Source: Synechococcus sp. BSA11S
GTDB lineage: Bacteria; Cyanobacteriota; Cyanobacteriia; PCC-6307; Cyanobiaceae
NCBI RefSeq assembly: GCF_014224355.1
Contig: NZ_VNWP01000016.1
Coordinates: 1-61,109 of the forward strand
Reading direction: 5' to 3'
Length of the DNA: 61,109 nt
Shown: positions 16,815-27,724 of the stretch, one piece after another
Position numbering within the stretch: the first letter of the stretch is position 1
How the letters are laid out: each line of letters opens with the position of its first letter
Made by a program: the position numbers and the translations under genes
Notes under the pieces: generated by a model
What the model was told of the DNA's origin: nothing
Seen by the model: the letters and a program-made list of their open reading frames with translations, nothing else
The model's database searches: none

Positions 16815-17857
16815 GGCTGCGGTTCCAGGCAGAGGCGTTGCTCCGGGTGAAGAAGATCTTCGGAGCGGGGCAGATCGAGGGCGTTGATGGTGGCGATCAG
16901 CCGGTAGAGACGGCCCACCCGCCGTTGATCGAAGTCGAAGCGCAGACAGGGCCGCAGTCGGTCATTGTCGTCGCAGCTTTCCCCTGGCACGAAGTCGCCG
17001 CTGCGCAGCAGATCCTGGAAGTCGGCGCGGATGGCCTGCAGATCGCGCTCTTCGAGGGGGACGTGCAGCAGCAGCTCCAGACCGTCGTCGCTGACCCTGG
17101 TGGTGTGGAACACCCTGTAGAAGAAGCGGATCTGATCGATCGCCTCTCTGGCGCTGCGGGCGCGGCTGATCAGCTCCCCATCGTCGGGACCGATCAGCCC
17201 TTCGCGGGCCAGCCCAGCGAGCAGGTCCCGATGCCAGCGCTGCCAGACCTGCTGGCCCGGGGGGGCGAGCAGAACCACCGGAATCGGAGCCGTGCGTCCC
17301 GTCTGGATCAGTGTGAGTGCCTCGAAGAATTCATCGAGGGTGCCGAAGCCGCCAGGAAGCACCACCAGGGCATCGCTCTCGCGCAGAAAGAAAAGTTTGC
17401 GCGTGAAGAAGTAGCGGAAATGGACCAGGCGATCACCGGCCCCCGCAACATAGGGATTGGGCTCCTGCTCGAAGGGCAGTTGAATGTTGAGGCCGAAGCT
17501 GTGATCGGATCCAGCTCCCAGGTTGGCCGCTTCCATCACTCCACCGCCGGCGCCGGTGATCACGTCGAATCCCGCCGCCATCGCTTCACGGCCGACGGCC
17601 TCTGCCAGGGCGTAGGTGGGACTCTCCGGCAGGCTGCGGGCGGACCCGAACACGGCCACCTTGCGGGTGGTGCGGTGCGCATGAAAGGTGGCCAAGGCTG
17701 CGTGGAGGTCGCTGATGGCACCGGATATCAGTCGCCAGTCCTCGGTGGCGTCGGCGATCCTGGCCATCTCCAGAATCGAGTCGAGCGATCGCTCGATCAG
17801 GAGGCGATGGGGGTGATCAACCAGCAAATGCCCGGGTGGCTCCTGCGCCGGATGCAT
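16811..17857 (-). CDS. LOG-family protein (TIGR00730-like)
   Basis: The protein has 348 residues with a Rossmann-type LOG core. Diagnostic motifs are the R153-K154 pair in FFTRKLFFLRE and PGGFGTLDE at 168-176, the signature of cytokinin-activating nucleoside 5'-monophosphate phosphoribohydrolases, long mis-annotated as lysine decarboxylases. An N-terminal helical segment of about 65 residues and a C-terminal extension of about 120 residues make it longer than the usual 190-residue LOG, closer to the long bacterial form. Substrate is not proven. It heads the operon with hisH and rsmD. Confidence 0.85.
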   Translation of the reverse strand: MHPAQEPPGHLLVDHPHRLLIERSLDSILEMARIADATEDWRLISGAISDLHAALATFHAHRTTRKVAVFGSARSLPESPTYALAEAVGREAMAAGFDVITGAGGGVMEAANLGAGSDHSFGLNIQLPFEQEPNPYVAGAGDRLVHFRYFFTRKLFFLRESDALVVLPGGFGTLDEFFEALTLIQTGRTAPIPVVLLAPPGQQVWQRWHRDLLAGLAREGLIGPDDGELISRARSAREAIDQIRFFYRVFHTTRVSDDGLELLLHVPLEERDLQAIRADFQDLLRSGDFVPGESCDDNDRLRPCLRFDFDQRRVGRLYRLIATINALDLPRSEDLLHPEQRLCLEPQP

Positions 17858-17895
17858 CAGCTCTGGAGAGGAGGCTGCGGGAGCGGAGGTGCTGC

Positions 17896-18219
<324 letters not shown>

Positions 18220-18244
18220 CTGAGGGAGGGGACAAGGTATCCGG

Positions 18245-18253
18245 AATCTAGCA
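18245..18253 (-). promoter_or_regulatory. Candidate extended -10 of trxA
   Basis: Read on the minus strand this is TGCTAGATT, an extended -10 element (TG-N-TAGATT). Transcription would start near 18238, about 19 bases before the trxA ATG. No good -35 box is visible, as expected for an extended -10 promoter. The next upstream signal is the terminator at 18297-18322. Confidence 0.3.
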
Positions 18254-18296
18254 ATGAGGCTCCGGTTTCCCCCATCACCAGCGAGCGACCGTAGGA

Positions 18297-18322
18297 AGAC
18301 AAAATGCCCGGACGCGCCGGGC
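18297..18322 (-). terminator. Intrinsic terminator downstream of guaB3
   Basis: On the minus strand GCCCGG, a five-base loop (CGCGT) and CCGGGC form a perfect 6-bp GC stem (18306-18322), followed directly by ATTTTGTCTT. This is a compact Rho-independent terminator placed between guaB3 (ends 18434) and trxA (starts 18219), separating the two transcripts. Confidence 0.65.
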
Positions 18323-18433
18323 GGGTTGGTGTGAGGAGTGTGTGAGCCGTGGCCCCCACACCTTGAGGTTAACGCCCGTCTCTGCCGGGAATCCGTCGTT
18401 CCGGGGCGGGAAGAAGCGGCCTTGGGCAGGGGG

Positions 18434-19600
18434 TTACTTGCCCATGCCCAGCTGCTGGGCTTTCTGGTAGACCTTGCCCTCGGTGAGGAGGGATGGGGCC
18501 ACCACCACATCCACCCGCTGCATCTCCCTGATGGTGCGCGCGCCAAGTGTTCCCATCGAGGTGCGCAGGGCGCCCAGCAGATTCTGGGTGCCGTCATCCA
18601 GCCCTGCCGGGCCGCGCAGGATCTTTTCGAGGCTGCCCGTGGTGCCCACGCTGATCCTGGTGCCCCGGGGCAGCACCGGACTGGGGGTGGCCATCCCCCA
18701 GTGGAAGCCACGGCCGGGAGCTTCGCTGGCCCTGGCGATCGGGGAGCCGATCATCACCGCATCGGCTCCGCAGGCGATGCACTTGCAGATGTCGCCGCCG
18801 GTGACAATGCCGCCGTCGGCGACGATCGGCACATACCGACCGGTCTCCCGCTCATGGTCGTCACGGGCGGCGGCGCAATCGGCCACGGCCGTGGCCTGGG
18901 GGATGCCCACGCCCAGCACCCCCCGGGAGGTGCAGGCGGCGCCGGGACCGATGCCCACCATCACCGCAGCTGCTCCGGCTCGCATCAGTTCGAGGGCCAC
19001 GTCGTAGGTGACGCAGTTGCCGATCACCACAGGGATGCCCAGATCACGGCAAAGGGCCGCCAGGTCGAGCGTCTCGCGCCCGGCCGGGCCGATGTGGTCG
19101 GTGGAGACCACCGTGGCCTGAACGAAGAAGAGGTCGGCTCCCGCTTCCGCCACCGCCTTGCCAAAGCGCAGGGCCGCGGCGGGGGTGGCACTGACGGCGG
19201 CGATGCCACCGCCGGCTTTGATCGCGGCGATCCGCTGGCGGATCAGGTCTTCGCGCACCGGCTGGGCGTAGAGCTCCTGCATCAGGGGCACGAACGCCTC
19301 CTTTCCTACCGCTGCGATCCGATCAAGGACCGGGTTCGGATCCTCGTAGCGGCATTGAACCCCTTCCAGGTTCAGCACCCCCAGGGCCCCGAGCCGCGAG
19401 AGTTCCAACGCCATCGCCACATCGACCACCCCATCCATGGCGCTGGCGATGATCGGAATCTCACGCTCGATGCCGCCGATGGTCCAGCGGCTGTCGGTTA
19501 CCTCAGGATCCACGGTGCGGCCACCGGGAACCAGGGCGATTTCATCGATCCCATAGGCGCGGCGAACGGTTCGGGAACGGCCTAACTGAATGGACACCAC
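18434..19600 (-). CDS. guaB3: GuaB3-family IMP dehydrogenase-related protein
   Basis: The 388-residue TIM-barrel protein belongs to the IMPDH/GMP reductase superfamily. The nucleophile loop is [15 protein letters not shown] with Cys223, and the flavin/phosphate-binding region is [12 protein letters not shown]. It lacks the paired CBS domains of ordinary GuaB, and its length matches the GuaB3 (GuaB-related) group common in cyanobacteria and actinobacteria. IMP oxidation to XMP is probable but not certain. The start is GTG 19600 or the adjacent GTG 19597. A terminator follows it. Confidence 0.88.
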   Translation of the reverse strand: MVSIQLGRSRTVRRAYGIDEIALVPGGRTVDPEVTDSRWTIGGIEREIPIIASAMDGVVDVAMALELSRLGALGVLNLEGVQCRYEDPNPVLDRIAAVGKEAFVPLMQELYAQPVREDLIRQRIAAIKAGGGIAAVSATPAAALRFGKAVAEAGADLFFVQATVVSTDHIGPAGRETLDLAALCRDLGIPVVIGNCVTYDVALELMRAGAAAVMVGIGPGAACTSRGVLGVGIPQATAVADCAAARDDHERETGRYVPIVADGGIVTGGDICKCIACGADAVMIGSPIARASEAPGRGFHWGMATPSPVLPRGTRISVGTTGSLEKILRGPAGLDDGTQNLLGALRTSMGTLGARTIREMQRVDVVVAPSLLTEGKVYQKAQQLGMGK

Positions 19601-19669
19601 TGGGGTTTCTGCAGTCGGGCCAAGCTATCAACCGGTCTGGTCGCCTCCAGGACCGTTGCAGGTCAGGGA

Positions 19670-20296
19670 TCAGCTCTGGCCGCGGAAGGAGTTCCAGCGC
19701 TCCTGCCACGACGCCAGCAGGGCCTGGCGGTCGCTGCTGCGCACCAGGCGGGTGAGGGCGAAGCGGCTGAGCCAGATCACCCCGGCCAGCTCCAGCAGCC
19801 CAGGCACGAGTGGGAGGCTTTCGAGCGCTCCCAGCAGGGCGGCGTAGATCCTGAGCACCACCAGCAGGGCCAGAAAGCCTGCCAGAAGCTTCAGAGGGGA
19901 GCTGTACTGCTTCAGCTGCTTCTGGAAGTCACCACTGTCGAACCAGGTGCGGATCTTGCCGGTGAGCAGCTCCCACTCGCCGCCTCCAGTTTCCTCGCCG
20001 CTCTCGTCACTGGCGGGGATGTGCAGGGTGGTGGCCACGGCTGGATCAGCCGACGGCTGCGGCGCCTGGGCAGGAGCTGGGTCGGGCTCCGACTCCGGCT
20101 CGGGCTGAGGCTCGGCTGCTGGTGCCGTTTCGGCCTCGATCTCGATGGGGATCAGCTTCTCCGGCTCCACGCCGACCTCAGCGGAGACGGGCTCCTGCCC
20201 GGTCTCGGTGCTCGTCTCTTCATCACCAAGGGGGGGCGGGGATGGCAGGTCCTGGTCTGGATCGGACTCGTGGAATGCAGAAGAGGACTCAACCAT
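19670..20296 (-). CDS. CAAD-domain membrane protein
   Basis: The 208-residue protein starts at ATG 20296. Residues 1-105 are an acidic, proline-rich linker with repeated EPxPEPE-type runs. Residues 110-208 form the CAAD domain: an amphipathic lead (GKIRTWFDSGDFQKQLKQYS), two membrane helices (about 137-157 and 162-182), and a basic end. In cyanobacteria CAAD domains attach aminoacyl-tRNA synthetases to thylakoid membranes or occur alone, like plant CURT1. This is a stand-alone copy, so a thylakoid-shaping role is possible. The longer frame to 20944 is antisense shadow. Confidence 0.85.
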   Translation of the reverse strand: MVESSSAFHESDPDQDLPSPPPLGDEETSTETGQEPVSAEVGVEPEKLIPIEIEAETAPAAEPQPEPESEPDPAPAQAPQPSADPAVATTLHIPASDESGEETGGGEWELLTGKIRTWFDSGDFQKQLKQYSSPLKLLAGFLALLVVLRIYAALLGALESLPLVPGLLELAGVIWLSRFALTRLVRSSDRQALLASWQERWNSFRGQS

Positions 20297-20367
20297 CGGT
20301 TGTCGCGAAAACCGCCGGTGGAGCTTACGCCGATTCCCCTGGCTTGTCCCTGCCGCCGCTGACAGGC

Positions 20368-21531
20368 TCAGCCCTCCAGGGGAATCAGCCCTGGGCGATC
20401 GCTCAGGGGAACCAGGGGAAGCCGCAGGGGAAAGGATCCATTGCGCAGCCGCTGGATCAGTTCGGCGCTGATCTCCTCGGCGAGGCGAGGGCTGTGGGCC
20501 GGCGCACAGCGCAGGCGGCGGGCATCCACCTGAATCTCGCCGGCGAGCAGTTGGCTGTAGGGAACGAATCCGAAGCTCGGTCGGATCCGGCGGGGGATCG
20601 AGAAATCCAGCACGGGCGCCTCGAGCTGGTCGTCGCCGCAGGCTGCCTGACGGGCCACAGCCAGGCTGATCAGGGGAACGGGCGCCGCAATGGCCACCAG
20701 CAGGGCGCTGCCATGGCCCTCGAAGTGGCAGGGGCGGATCCACTCGGCCTTCAGCTCCGCCAGATCGACCCTCACCGCCGCCACAGCCCCCGGCCCGCGG
20801 GCATGGCCGCTCGGCAGCCGCCGGAGCTGGGGCTGGTGGCCGCCGCCGGCGCCGATCCCCCAACCGATCGCCCCCCCCACCAGCACGGGTGAACCGGGTC
20901 CCAGCAGGCTCAGGCCTGGCATGGTCAGGCCGATGCTGCGACAACCACCACCGCTGTAGAGGGCACTGCCGTAGGGGCCCAGCAGGGGACCGTAGGGGCT
21001 GTGGGTGACCCCTTCGGCACTGCTCACCGCCACGATGCCGTTCTCGCTGATGGCGCGATGCAGCAGCAGGCGCGCCACACCGAGACGCTCCAGCTGCAGG
21101 CGGGTCTGGAGTTCACGGCGAGGATGCAGGGTCGTGCCTTCACCCGTGGCCACCAGTTCCACCTCCAGGCCGGCGAGCAGCTTGCCCAGCACCTGGGCGC
21201 CCCCCCGCTGCTCGGGATCGGAGAGCCCACCCCCAATCGGCAGACTCAGGCCCCCGCTGCCGCTCGCACCAAGGGCCGTGACCCCATCCAGCCGCGCCTC
21301 GCGCAGGCGCATGGGCGGATCACAGGGGCCAAGGCTGAGCTGAAGAGTGGCCTGGTCGGTGAACTCGGCGTTGGCGGCCACCACCACATCCGTGCGTTTG
21401 TAGGCCGCCTCCAGCCCCTCGGCAGCCACCAGGGCGCGGAAGTCCGCTCCGCTGCGCACCACCAGGTCACCGTTGCTCTGGCGCTCCATCAGCTGCGTTT
21501 CGCTGCGGGGGCTGGGGGAGACGGAGCCCAT
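20368..21531 (-). CDS. DUF39 homocysteine-biosynthesis-family protein
   Basis: This 387-residue protein of the DUF39/HcyBio family has the core [20 protein letters not shown], then [16 protein letters not shown] with the conserved glycines. Family members take part in forming homocysteine from aspartate semialdehyde in organisms without the usual routes; here it would connect to the aspartate pathway that also includes hom at 6866-8170. No ferredoxin or CBS domain is attached. ATG 21531 is chosen because it aligns with the family start ([16 protein letters not shown]) and keeps the gene clear of gyrA. Confidence 0.82.
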   Translation of the reverse strand: MGSVSPSPRSETQLMERQSNGDLVVRSGADFRALVAAEGLEAAYKRTDVVVAANAEFTDQATLQLSLGPCDPPMRLREARLDGVTALGASGSGGLSLPIGGGLSDPEQRGGAQVLGKLLAGLEVELVATGEGTTLHPRRELQTRLQLERLGVARLLLHRAISENGIVAVSSAEGVTHSPYGPLLGPYGSALYSGGGCRSIGLTMPGLSLLGPGSPVLVGGAIGWGIGAGGGHQPQLRRLPSGHARGPGAVAAVRVDLAELKAEWIRPCHFEGHGSALLVAIAAPVPLISLAVARQAACGDDQLEAPVLDFSIPRRIRPSFGFVPYSQLLAGEIQVDARRLRCAPAHSPRLAEEISAELIQRLRNGSFPLRLPLVPLSDRPGLIPLEG

Positions 21532-21599
21532 CGGCGCAAGCAGCCCGAAGACGGTGGCCCCAGCCTCGCTTAACGTGGCCTTCGGCAGTGTGGTGTGAG

Positions 21600-24212
21600 A
21601 TGGCGGATCCAACGGGTCCCGGCGAATCCGACGGACGGATCATCCAGACCGACCTGCGCAATGAGATGTCGCGCTCCTACCTGGAGTACGCGATGAGCGT
21701 GATCGTGGGACGGGCCCTGCCCGATGCCCGCGATGGCCTCAAGCCGGTGCATCGCCGCATCCTCTACGCGATGTATGAACTGGGCCTCACCAGCGATCGC
21801 CCCTACCGGAAATGTGCCCGGGTGGTGGGTGAGGTGCTCGGTAAATACCATCCCCACGGTGATACGGCTGTCTATGACGCCCTGGTGCGCATGGCCCAGG
21901 ACTTCTCGATGCGGATGCCGCTGATCGACGGCCACGGCAACTTCGGCTCGGTGGACAACGACCCACCGGCTGCCATGCGCTACACCGAATCACGGTTGCA
22001 GGCCCTCACCACCGACAGCCTGCTCGAAGACATCGAAGCTGAAACCGTCGATTACATCGACAACTTCGATGGCTCCCAGCAGGAACCCACGGTGATGCCA
22101 GCGCGGGTTCCTCACCTGCTGCTGAACGGTTCCTCGGGCATCGCGGTGGGCATGGCCACCAACATCCCGCCCCACAACCTCACCGAACTGATCAACGGGT
22201 TGCTGGCCCTGATCGCCGATCCCGAGATCGATGACCGGGCCTTGATGGCCCTGATTCCCGGTCCTGATTTTCCCACCGGGGGTCAGATCCTCGGCCGTCG
22301 CGGCATCCGTGAGACTTACACCACCGGCCGCGGATCTGTGACGATGCGCGGGGTGGCCGCCATCGAAACGCTGGAAATCCCAGGCCGGCCCGATCGCGAT
22401 GCGGTGATCATCACCGAACTTCCCTACCAGACCAACAAGGCAGCGCTGATCGAGCGTATCGCCGAGATGGTGAACGACAAGAAGCTCGACGGCATCTCCG
22501 ACATCCGTGACGAGAGCGACCGCGATGGCATGCGGATCGTGATTGAACTGCGTCGGGATGCCTATCCCCAGGTAGTGCTGAACAACCTGTTCAAGCTCAC
22601 GCCCCTCCAGAGCAACTTCAGTGCCCACATGTTGGCGCTGGTGAATGGCGAGCCTCTCCTGCTCACCCTGCGTCGCATGCTGCAGGTCTTTCTCGATTTC
22701 CGCATCGAGACGATCGAGCGGCGTACCCGGTACTTCCTTAGGAAGGCCGAAGAGCGGGATCACATCCTTCTTGGCTTGCTGCTGGCGCTGGAACAACTCG
22801 ATCCGATCATCGCCCTGATTCGTGCGGCAGCTGATGCAGCCACCGCCCGCCATCAGCTGCAGGAGCGTCATGGCCTCAGTGAGATTCAGGCTGATGCGAT
22901 TCTGCAGATGCAACTCCGTCGGCTCACGGCCCTCGAGGCCGACAAGATCCGCCTGGAGCATGAGGATCTCGTAGCCAAGATTGCCGACTACAAAGATATT
23001 CTCGGCCGGCGCGAGCGCGTTCTTGGATTGATCCAATCAGAGCTGAATCAGCTGCGTGATCGTTATCCGTCCGAGCGACGGACAGAAATTCTTGATCTCG
23101 AAGGAGGGCTCGAGGACATTGACCTGATCGCCAACGAGCGTTCGGTGGTGCTGCTCACCGAGAACGGCTACCTCAAGCGCATGCCGGTGAGCGAGTTCGA
23201 GGCCACCAGCCGCGGAACCCGTGGCAAGGCCGGAACCCGAAGCCAGGGTGAGGAGGCGGTGAGGCTGTTCATCAGCTGCAACGACCACGACACCTTGCTG
23301 CTGTTCAGCGACCGTGGCGTGGTCTATGCCGTTCCCGCCTACCGGGTGCCGGTGGGAAGTCGGGGAGCCAAAGGCACCCCCGTGGTGCAGTTGCTGCCGA
23401 TTCCCCGCGAGGAGCAGATCACCTCCCTGGTGGCGGTGAGTGCCTTCGACGACGACGTTCAGTTGCTGATGCTCACCAGCGGGGGCTACATCAAGCGCAC
23501 CCGTCTCTCGGCGTTCGCCAACATCCGCTCCAACGGATTGATCGCCATCAGCCTCGAAGACGGCGACGCCCTGCGCTGGGCGCGGCTGGCCCTTCCTGGC
23601 GACAGTGTGCTGATCGGTTCGCTCAAGGGGATGACGATCCACTTCCGCCTCACCGATGGTGAACTGAGGCCCCTGGGCCGGACCGCCCGCGGTGTGCGCG
23701 CCATGGCCCTGCGACCGGGCGATGAGCTGGTGAGCATGGACGTGCTGCCGGCCGAGCTGGCTGATCAGGTGGCCAGCAGTTCCGCCAGCGCGGGCGATGA
23801 CGAGGAGACGCCGGAGACAACCGAGAGTGCCGAGGGCCCATGGGTGCTGGTGGCGTCCGCCAGCGGGCTGGGCAAGCGCGTGCCGGTGACCCAGTTCCGC
23901 CTGCAGCGCCGGGCCGGCCTGGGCCTGCGGGCCATCAAGTTCCGCCGCGACGGTGACGTGCTGGTGGGGCTCACGGTGATGGGACCCGGAGAGGAATTGC
24001 TGCTGGTGAGCGAGCGGGGCGTGATCGTGCGCATGCAGGCCGACGCGATTCCTCAGCAGTCGCGTGCTGCCACCGGGGTGCGCCTCCAGAAGCTCGACAG
24101 CGGGGATCGTCTCAGCGAAGTGGTGCTGGTGCCCCCGGCTCCTGAGGAGGACGCCAGTGTCGATGAATCCGGCGAGCCCGTTGATCAGCCCCCATCGCCG
24201 GAGTCCGCCTGA
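21600..24212 (+). CDS. gyrA: DNA gyrase/topoisomerase IV subunit A
   Basis: The 870-residue type IIA topoisomerase A subunit has the N-terminal winged-helix block [20 protein letters not shown], the catalytic Tyr128 in [10 protein letters not shown], and a C-terminal six-bladed pinwheel. Position 537 or so has [11 protein letters not shown] where gyrases carry the GyrA box (consensus QRRGGKG), so the box is degenerate. Between blades 5 and 6 is an acidic insert (about 730-750, [15 protein letters not shown]), and the tail is acidic. Wrapping DNA as gyrase or acting as topo IV cannot be separated by sequence alone. ATG 21600 fits family length. Confidence 0.9.
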   Translation: MADPTGPGESDGRIIQTDLRNEMSRSYLEYAMSVIVGRALPDARDGLKPVHRRILYAMYELGLTSDRPYRKCARVVGEVLGKYHPHGDTAVYDALVRMAQDFSMRMPLIDGHGNFGSVDNDPPAAMRYTESRLQALTTDSLLEDIEAETVDYIDNFDGSQQEPTVMPARVPHLLLNGSSGIAVGMATNIPPHNLTELINGLLALIADPEIDDRALMALIPGPDFPTGGQILGRRGIRETYTTGRGSVTMRGVAAIETLEIPGRPDRDAVIITELPYQTNKAALIERIAEMVNDKKLDGISDIRDESDRDGMRIVIELRRDAYPQVVLNNLFKLTPLQSNFSAHMLALVNGEPLLLTLRRMLQVFLDFRIETIERRTRYFLRKAEERDHILLGLLLALEQLDPIIALIRAAADAATARHQLQERHGLSEIQADAILQMQLRRLTALEADKIRLEHEDLVAKIADYKDILGRRERVLGLIQSELNQLRDRYPSERRTEILDLEGGLEDIDLIANERSVVLLTENGYLKRMPVSEFEATSRGTRGKAGTRSQGEEAVRLFISCNDHDTLLLFSDRGVVYAVPAYRVPVGSRGAKGTPVVQLLPIPREEQITSLVAVSAFDDDVQLLMLTSGGYIKRTRLSAFANIRSNGLIAISLEDGDALRWARLALPGDSVLIGSLKGMTIHFRLTDGELRPLGRTARGVRAMALRPGDELVSMDVLPAELADQVASSSASAGDDEETPETTESAEGPWVLVASASGLGKRVPVTQFRLQRRAGLGLRAIKFRRDGDVLVGLTVMGPGEELLLVSERGVIVRMQADAIPQQSRAATGVRLQKLDSGDRLSEVVLVPPAPEEDASVDESGEPVDQPPSPESA

Positions 24213-24232
24213 CGTTTCCCATCGCCGCTGAT

Positions 24233-25447
24233 GTGCTGGTGCTCGGCGCCGGTCCGGCGGGGCTGGCTATCGCCAGTGAGCTTGTTCCCTTGGGCCTCAA
24301 GGTGGTGGGTTTGGCGGCCGATGATCCCGCTAGCCCATGGCAGAACACCTATGGCATCTGGGCCGACGAGCTGGATCAGCTCAACCTCTCCCATCTGCTG
24401 GAGCACCGCTGGTCGAACTGTGTGAGCTATTTCGGCGCTGAGCCGGTGAGCCTCGGCCGCGACTACGGCCTCTTCGATCGCGAGAAGCTCCAGGGCCACT
24501 GGCTGGGCCGCAGCGCAGGCATGAGCTGGCGCCGTGGTCTGGCGGCGGAGCTCAGCCACGATGAGCGGGGCTCTCAGGTGACAACCCACGACGGGGACGT
24601 TCTCACGGCCCGGCTGGTGATCGACACCACCGGCCATGATCCGGTCTTTGTGCGGAGACCGGTCCTTGGACCTGTGGCCGCCCAGGCTGCCTACGGGATT
24701 GTGGGCACCTTCTCGGCGGATCCGGTGCCTCCCGGCCAGTTCGTGTTGATGGATTACCGCAGCGATCATCTGAGCGAGCAGGAGCGCTTGGCCCCTCCCA
24801 CCTTCCTGTATGCCATGGACCTGGGCGGAGGCCGCTTCTTTGTGGAGGAAACCTCGCTGGCGCTGGCCCCTCCGGTACCGATCGAGGTGCTCGAAGATCG
24901 CCTCCGGCGGCGGCTGGCCCACCGAGGTGTGGCCGTGGTCCATGTCCAGCATGAAGAACGGTGCCTGTTTCCGATGAACCTGCCGTTGCCCGATCTCCGC
25001 CAGCGGGTGATGGGTTTCGGAGGGTCTGCCAGCCTGGTTCACCCCGCTTCGGGCTACCTGGTGGGCTCCTTGCTCCGCCGTGCCCCCGGCCTGGCGGCCG
25101 CCATCGCCACTGCCCTGGCCGGGGGCGATCGTTCAGCCGCCCAGGTGGCTGAAGCGGCCTGGGCTGCCCTCTGGACTCCGGAGCTCGTGCGCATGCACGG
25201 GATCTACCAGTTCGGTCTGGAGAAGCTGATGCGCTTCTCCGAGCAGGAGCTGAGGCAGTTTTTCAGCACGTTCTTCGCCCTGCCTGAACCGCAGTGGTTT
25301 GGCTTCCTCACCAACACACTCAGCCTGAGCGAGCTGGTGGCGGCGATGCTGCGTCTGTTCGCCCTGGCTCCAGCCGACGTGCGCTGGGGGTTGATGCAGC
25401 CGAAAGGACGCGAAGTTTCCCTGCTCTGGCGAGCCCTCCGCGGTTAG
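24233..25447 (+). CDS. crtL: Lycopene cyclase (CrtL type)
   Basis: This FAD/NAD-binding lycopene cyclase of about 404 residues makes the ionone ring ends of carotene from lycopene. The dinucleotide motif VLVLGAGPAGLAIASEL opens the protein, YGIWADELD and VIDTTGHDPVF follow, and FGGSASLVHPASGY with the downstream FGLEKLMRF region are typical of CrtL-b/CrtL-e enzymes. Beta or epsilon specificity is not assigned. The first usable start is GTG 24233; homologues usually have five to ten more residues, so a non-standard start in the gyrA tail is possible. It begins 21 bases after gyrA. Confidence 0.9.
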   Translation: MLVLGAGPAGLAIASELVPLGLKVVGLAADDPASPWQNTYGIWADELDQLNLSHLLEHRWSNCVSYFGAEPVSLGRDYGLFDREKLQGHWLGRSAGMSWRRGLAAELSHDERGSQVTTHDGDVLTARLVIDTTGHDPVFVRRPVLGPVAAQAAYGIVGTFSADPVPPGQFVLMDYRSDHLSEQERLAPPTFLYAMDLGGGRFFVEETSLALAPPVPIEVLEDRLRRRLAHRGVAVVHVQHEERCLFPMNLPLPDLRQRVMGFGGSASLVHPASGYLVGSLLRRAPGLAAAIATALAGGDRSAAQVAEAAWAALWTPELVRMHGIYQFGLEKLMRFSEQELRQFFSTFFALPEPQWFGFLTNTLSLSELVAAMLRLFALAPADVRWGLMQPKGREVSLLWRALRG

Positions 25448-25462
25448 CCGACTCCCGGGCCC

Positions 25463-25906
25463 TCAGCGGAACACCAGAACCGGCAGAGGCGCATGGATCA
25501 GCACCCGCTGGGTCTGGCTGCCCAGCAAGAGGCCACTCAGCCCCCTGCGGCCGTGGGAGGCCATGAAGATCAGATCGCAGCCATGGGTCTGGGCAGCCTC
25601 GATGATCGCCTCGTGGGGCAGATCGTTGACCACCCCTTCGCCACTGCAGGGGACACCGGCGCTGTTCGCCACGGCTTCGGCCTCCGCAAGGATCCGTTCG
25701 CTGTTCTCCCGGGCCACCAGGCTGAGGTGCTCGAGGGTGCCCCCGTCAAGCATGGTCCCGGTGCCCACCATCGACACCGGCAGGATGCTCCGGGCATTGA
25801 GGAAGGTGATCCGCGCGCCCACTTCCTTGGCAAAGGCCACAGCCCCCTGGACGGCCCTGAGGGAGACCTCGGATCCATCGATGGGGACAAGCAGGTGGGA
25901 ATACAT
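25463..25906 (-). CDS. Universal stress protein (UspA family)
   Basis: The 147-residue single-domain Usp has LLVPIDGSEVSLRAV at the N-terminus and the nucleotide-binding GRRGLSGLLLGSQTQRVL near the C-terminus (the G-2x-G-9x-G-S/T pattern). The ATP-binding form is therefore likely. It converges with lycopene cyclase, leaving 15 bases. Upstream, 141 bases separate it from the GH57 gene with no gene or clear signal. The target is unknown. Confidence 0.92.
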   Translation of the reverse strand: MYSHLLVPIDGSEVSLRAVQGAVAFAKEVGARITFLNARSILPVSMVGTGTMLDGGTLEHLSLVARENSERILAEAEAVANSAGVPCSGEGVVNDLPHEAIIEAAQTHGCDLIFMASHGRRGLSGLLLGSQTQRVLIHAPLPVLVFR

Positions 25907-26047
25907 GGGGTGGAGTCCGAGGGGGGATGGCCAGCCCAGGGGGTGTCGTCGTGGAGGAGCGTAACTGGGCTGAGGTGGCTGTTCCTGGAAGCGATCAAGG
26001 AAGAACCTGGTGGGGCTGATCGCGCCGTCGCGTGTCGGGGAGGATGG

Positions 26048-27628
26048 TCAGCAGGGCCTTGCCAGGCTGACACTGGCCCAGTCCGCCGCGTTCAGCTGGG
26101 GAAAGAGGCCATCGTCGGCTTCGAGAGCCTCCAGCCAGCTTTCGGGCAGCTCCGCTCCGGTGTCGATGGCGTGCATCAACCGCCAGAAGCGATCCAGATG
26201 GCGGTGGATCCGCTGCCGGGCCAGCTCTGTGGTGGTCCCCGCCCGGAGGATGAAGCTCCAGTCCGAGCTCTGGGCCAGCAGCAGTTCCCGTCCCGCCTGG
26301 TGGAGCAGCCGACGCTGGCGCTCGCCGGCCACGCCGCCATTGACCCGCTTCACCATGGCTTCGGAGGCACGGTGCCACTCCGGCACCACCCAGGCATTGC
26401 TCTGGTGAAGCCAGTAATGGTGATACCCCCCCTGGCCCCAGCTCGAAGGGGAGGGACGGCAGATCTGCAGGGACCTCCCCTCCTCGAGGGAGCTGTGCAG
26501 GCTGGAAAAGCTCACGCCCGCTGCGGGCCCCTGGCTGAACAGTTCGGCGAGGAAGCGGGGCCCCTCGTACCACCAGTGGCCGAACAACTCGGCATCGAAG
26601 GGGGCCACCAGCAGAGGGGGACGGTCCATGGCCCTGGCCAGGTCCGCCAGTTCCTCGCTCCGGCCGGCCAGGTAGGTCGCGGCGTGCTCCACGGTCCGCC
26701 CGGCGGCGGCCTCCGGGTCGTACGGCTGTTTCTGATCGAGGGGGCAGTTCCGGCCGCTGACCCGATGCAGTTTCAGGCCCAGGGGTCGGGCTGAGGGGAT
26801 GCCATGGGCCCGCAGCTCCTCTTCGGGCAGGTCCCAGCCCAGATCACGGTGAAATTCCCGGTAGTGGCCATCGCCTGGAAAGCCTTCCGAGGCCGACCAG
26901 ACCGGCAGCGTGGCAGCCCCATCGCGGGCGAAGAAGGCGATGCCCGCCGGGGAGCAGATCGGCGCGTAAACCCCGTAGCGGGGCCTTGGCAGGGCGTGCA
27001 GCAGGCCATGGGCGTCGAGCACGGCATAGCGCAGGCCGCACTGCCGCAGGAGCAGGTCAAGACCTTCGTAGTAGGCGCACTCCGGCAGCCAGATCCCGAG
27101 CGGCCGCACCCCCAGCAACCGCTGATGCTCACGCACGGCATTGATCAGCTGGGCCCGCACGGCTTCAGGGCTGTGGCGCAGCAGTGGCAGGTAGCCGTGG
27201 GTGGCGGCGCAGGTGAGCAGGTCGAGCACCCCATCCCGCTGCAACTGCTGGAAGCGATGCAGCACCTGGCCGCCGCTCTCGATCCAGCCCTCGCGCGTGC
27301 GCTCCAGGGTGTCGGTCAGGGCCGCGGCGGCGCCCCCCTCAGCGGGGGGCGCCTGCCGGAGCAACTGAAGGCGCTGGGCCAGCCAGTCAGGGAACCGTGC
27401 ACTGAGCACGGGGTCGCTGATCAGGCTGAGCAGGGTGGGGGAAAGCCCGAGGCTGAGGCAGGGGCTTTGGCCGGGATCATCCCGGCTCTCCTCCAGCACC
27501 TCAAGCAGGGGCAGGTAGCTCTCGAGCAGAGCCTGGAAGTACCAGTCTTCCTCCAGAGAGCCCGGATCGCTGCTCCGGACGTAGGGGAGATGGGCATGAA
27601 GGACCAGGGCCAGGGTGCCTTTGGCCAT
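26048..27628 (-). CDS. GH57 glycoside hydrolase, probable 1,4-alpha-glucan branching enzyme
   Basis: The 526-residue protein has GH57 regions in order: LVLHAHLPYVR (11-18 and flanks), GIWLPECAYYEG with the nucleophile Glu, and PFDAELFGHWWYEGP with the acid/base Asp. The C-terminal helical domain (QSDWSFILRAGTTTELARQR) is typical of the TK1436-type branching enzymes that introduce alpha-1,6 branches into glycogen. 4-alpha-glucanotransferase activity is the alternative. ATG 27628 is used because HAHLPYVR then falls where the family has it; the upstream ATG at 27673 adds unrelated residues. Confidence 0.85.
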   Translation of the reverse strand: MAKGTLALVLHAHLPYVRSSDPGSLEEDWYFQALLESYLPLLEVLEESRDDPGQSPCLSLGLSPTLLSLISDPVLSARFPDWLAQRLQLLRQAPPAEGGAAAALTDTLERTREGWIESGGQVLHRFQQLQRDGVLDLLTCAATHGYLPLLRHSPEAVRAQLINAVREHQRLLGVRPLGIWLPECAYYEGLDLLLRQCGLRYAVLDAHGLLHALPRPRYGVYAPICSPAGIAFFARDGAATLPVWSASEGFPGDGHYREFHRDLGWDLPEEELRAHGIPSARPLGLKLHRVSGRNCPLDQKQPYDPEAAAGRTVEHAATYLAGRSEELADLARAMDRPPLLVAPFDAELFGHWWYEGPRFLAELFSQGPAAGVSFSSLHSSLEEGRSLQICRPSPSSWGQGGYHHYWLHQSNAWVVPEWHRASEAMVKRVNGGVAGERQRRLLHQAGRELLLAQSSDWSFILRAGTTTELARQRIHRHLDRFWRLMHAIDTGAELPESWLEALEADDGLFPQLNAADWASVSLARPC

Positions 27629-27724
27629 TGACCATCCATGGGTGGAGGCACTGTACGGGTCTCCCTCCGGCAACCCTTTGTGCCTTCACTCCTAGGCTGG
27701 TGAGAGAGGCGGGATGGGAGTCAG

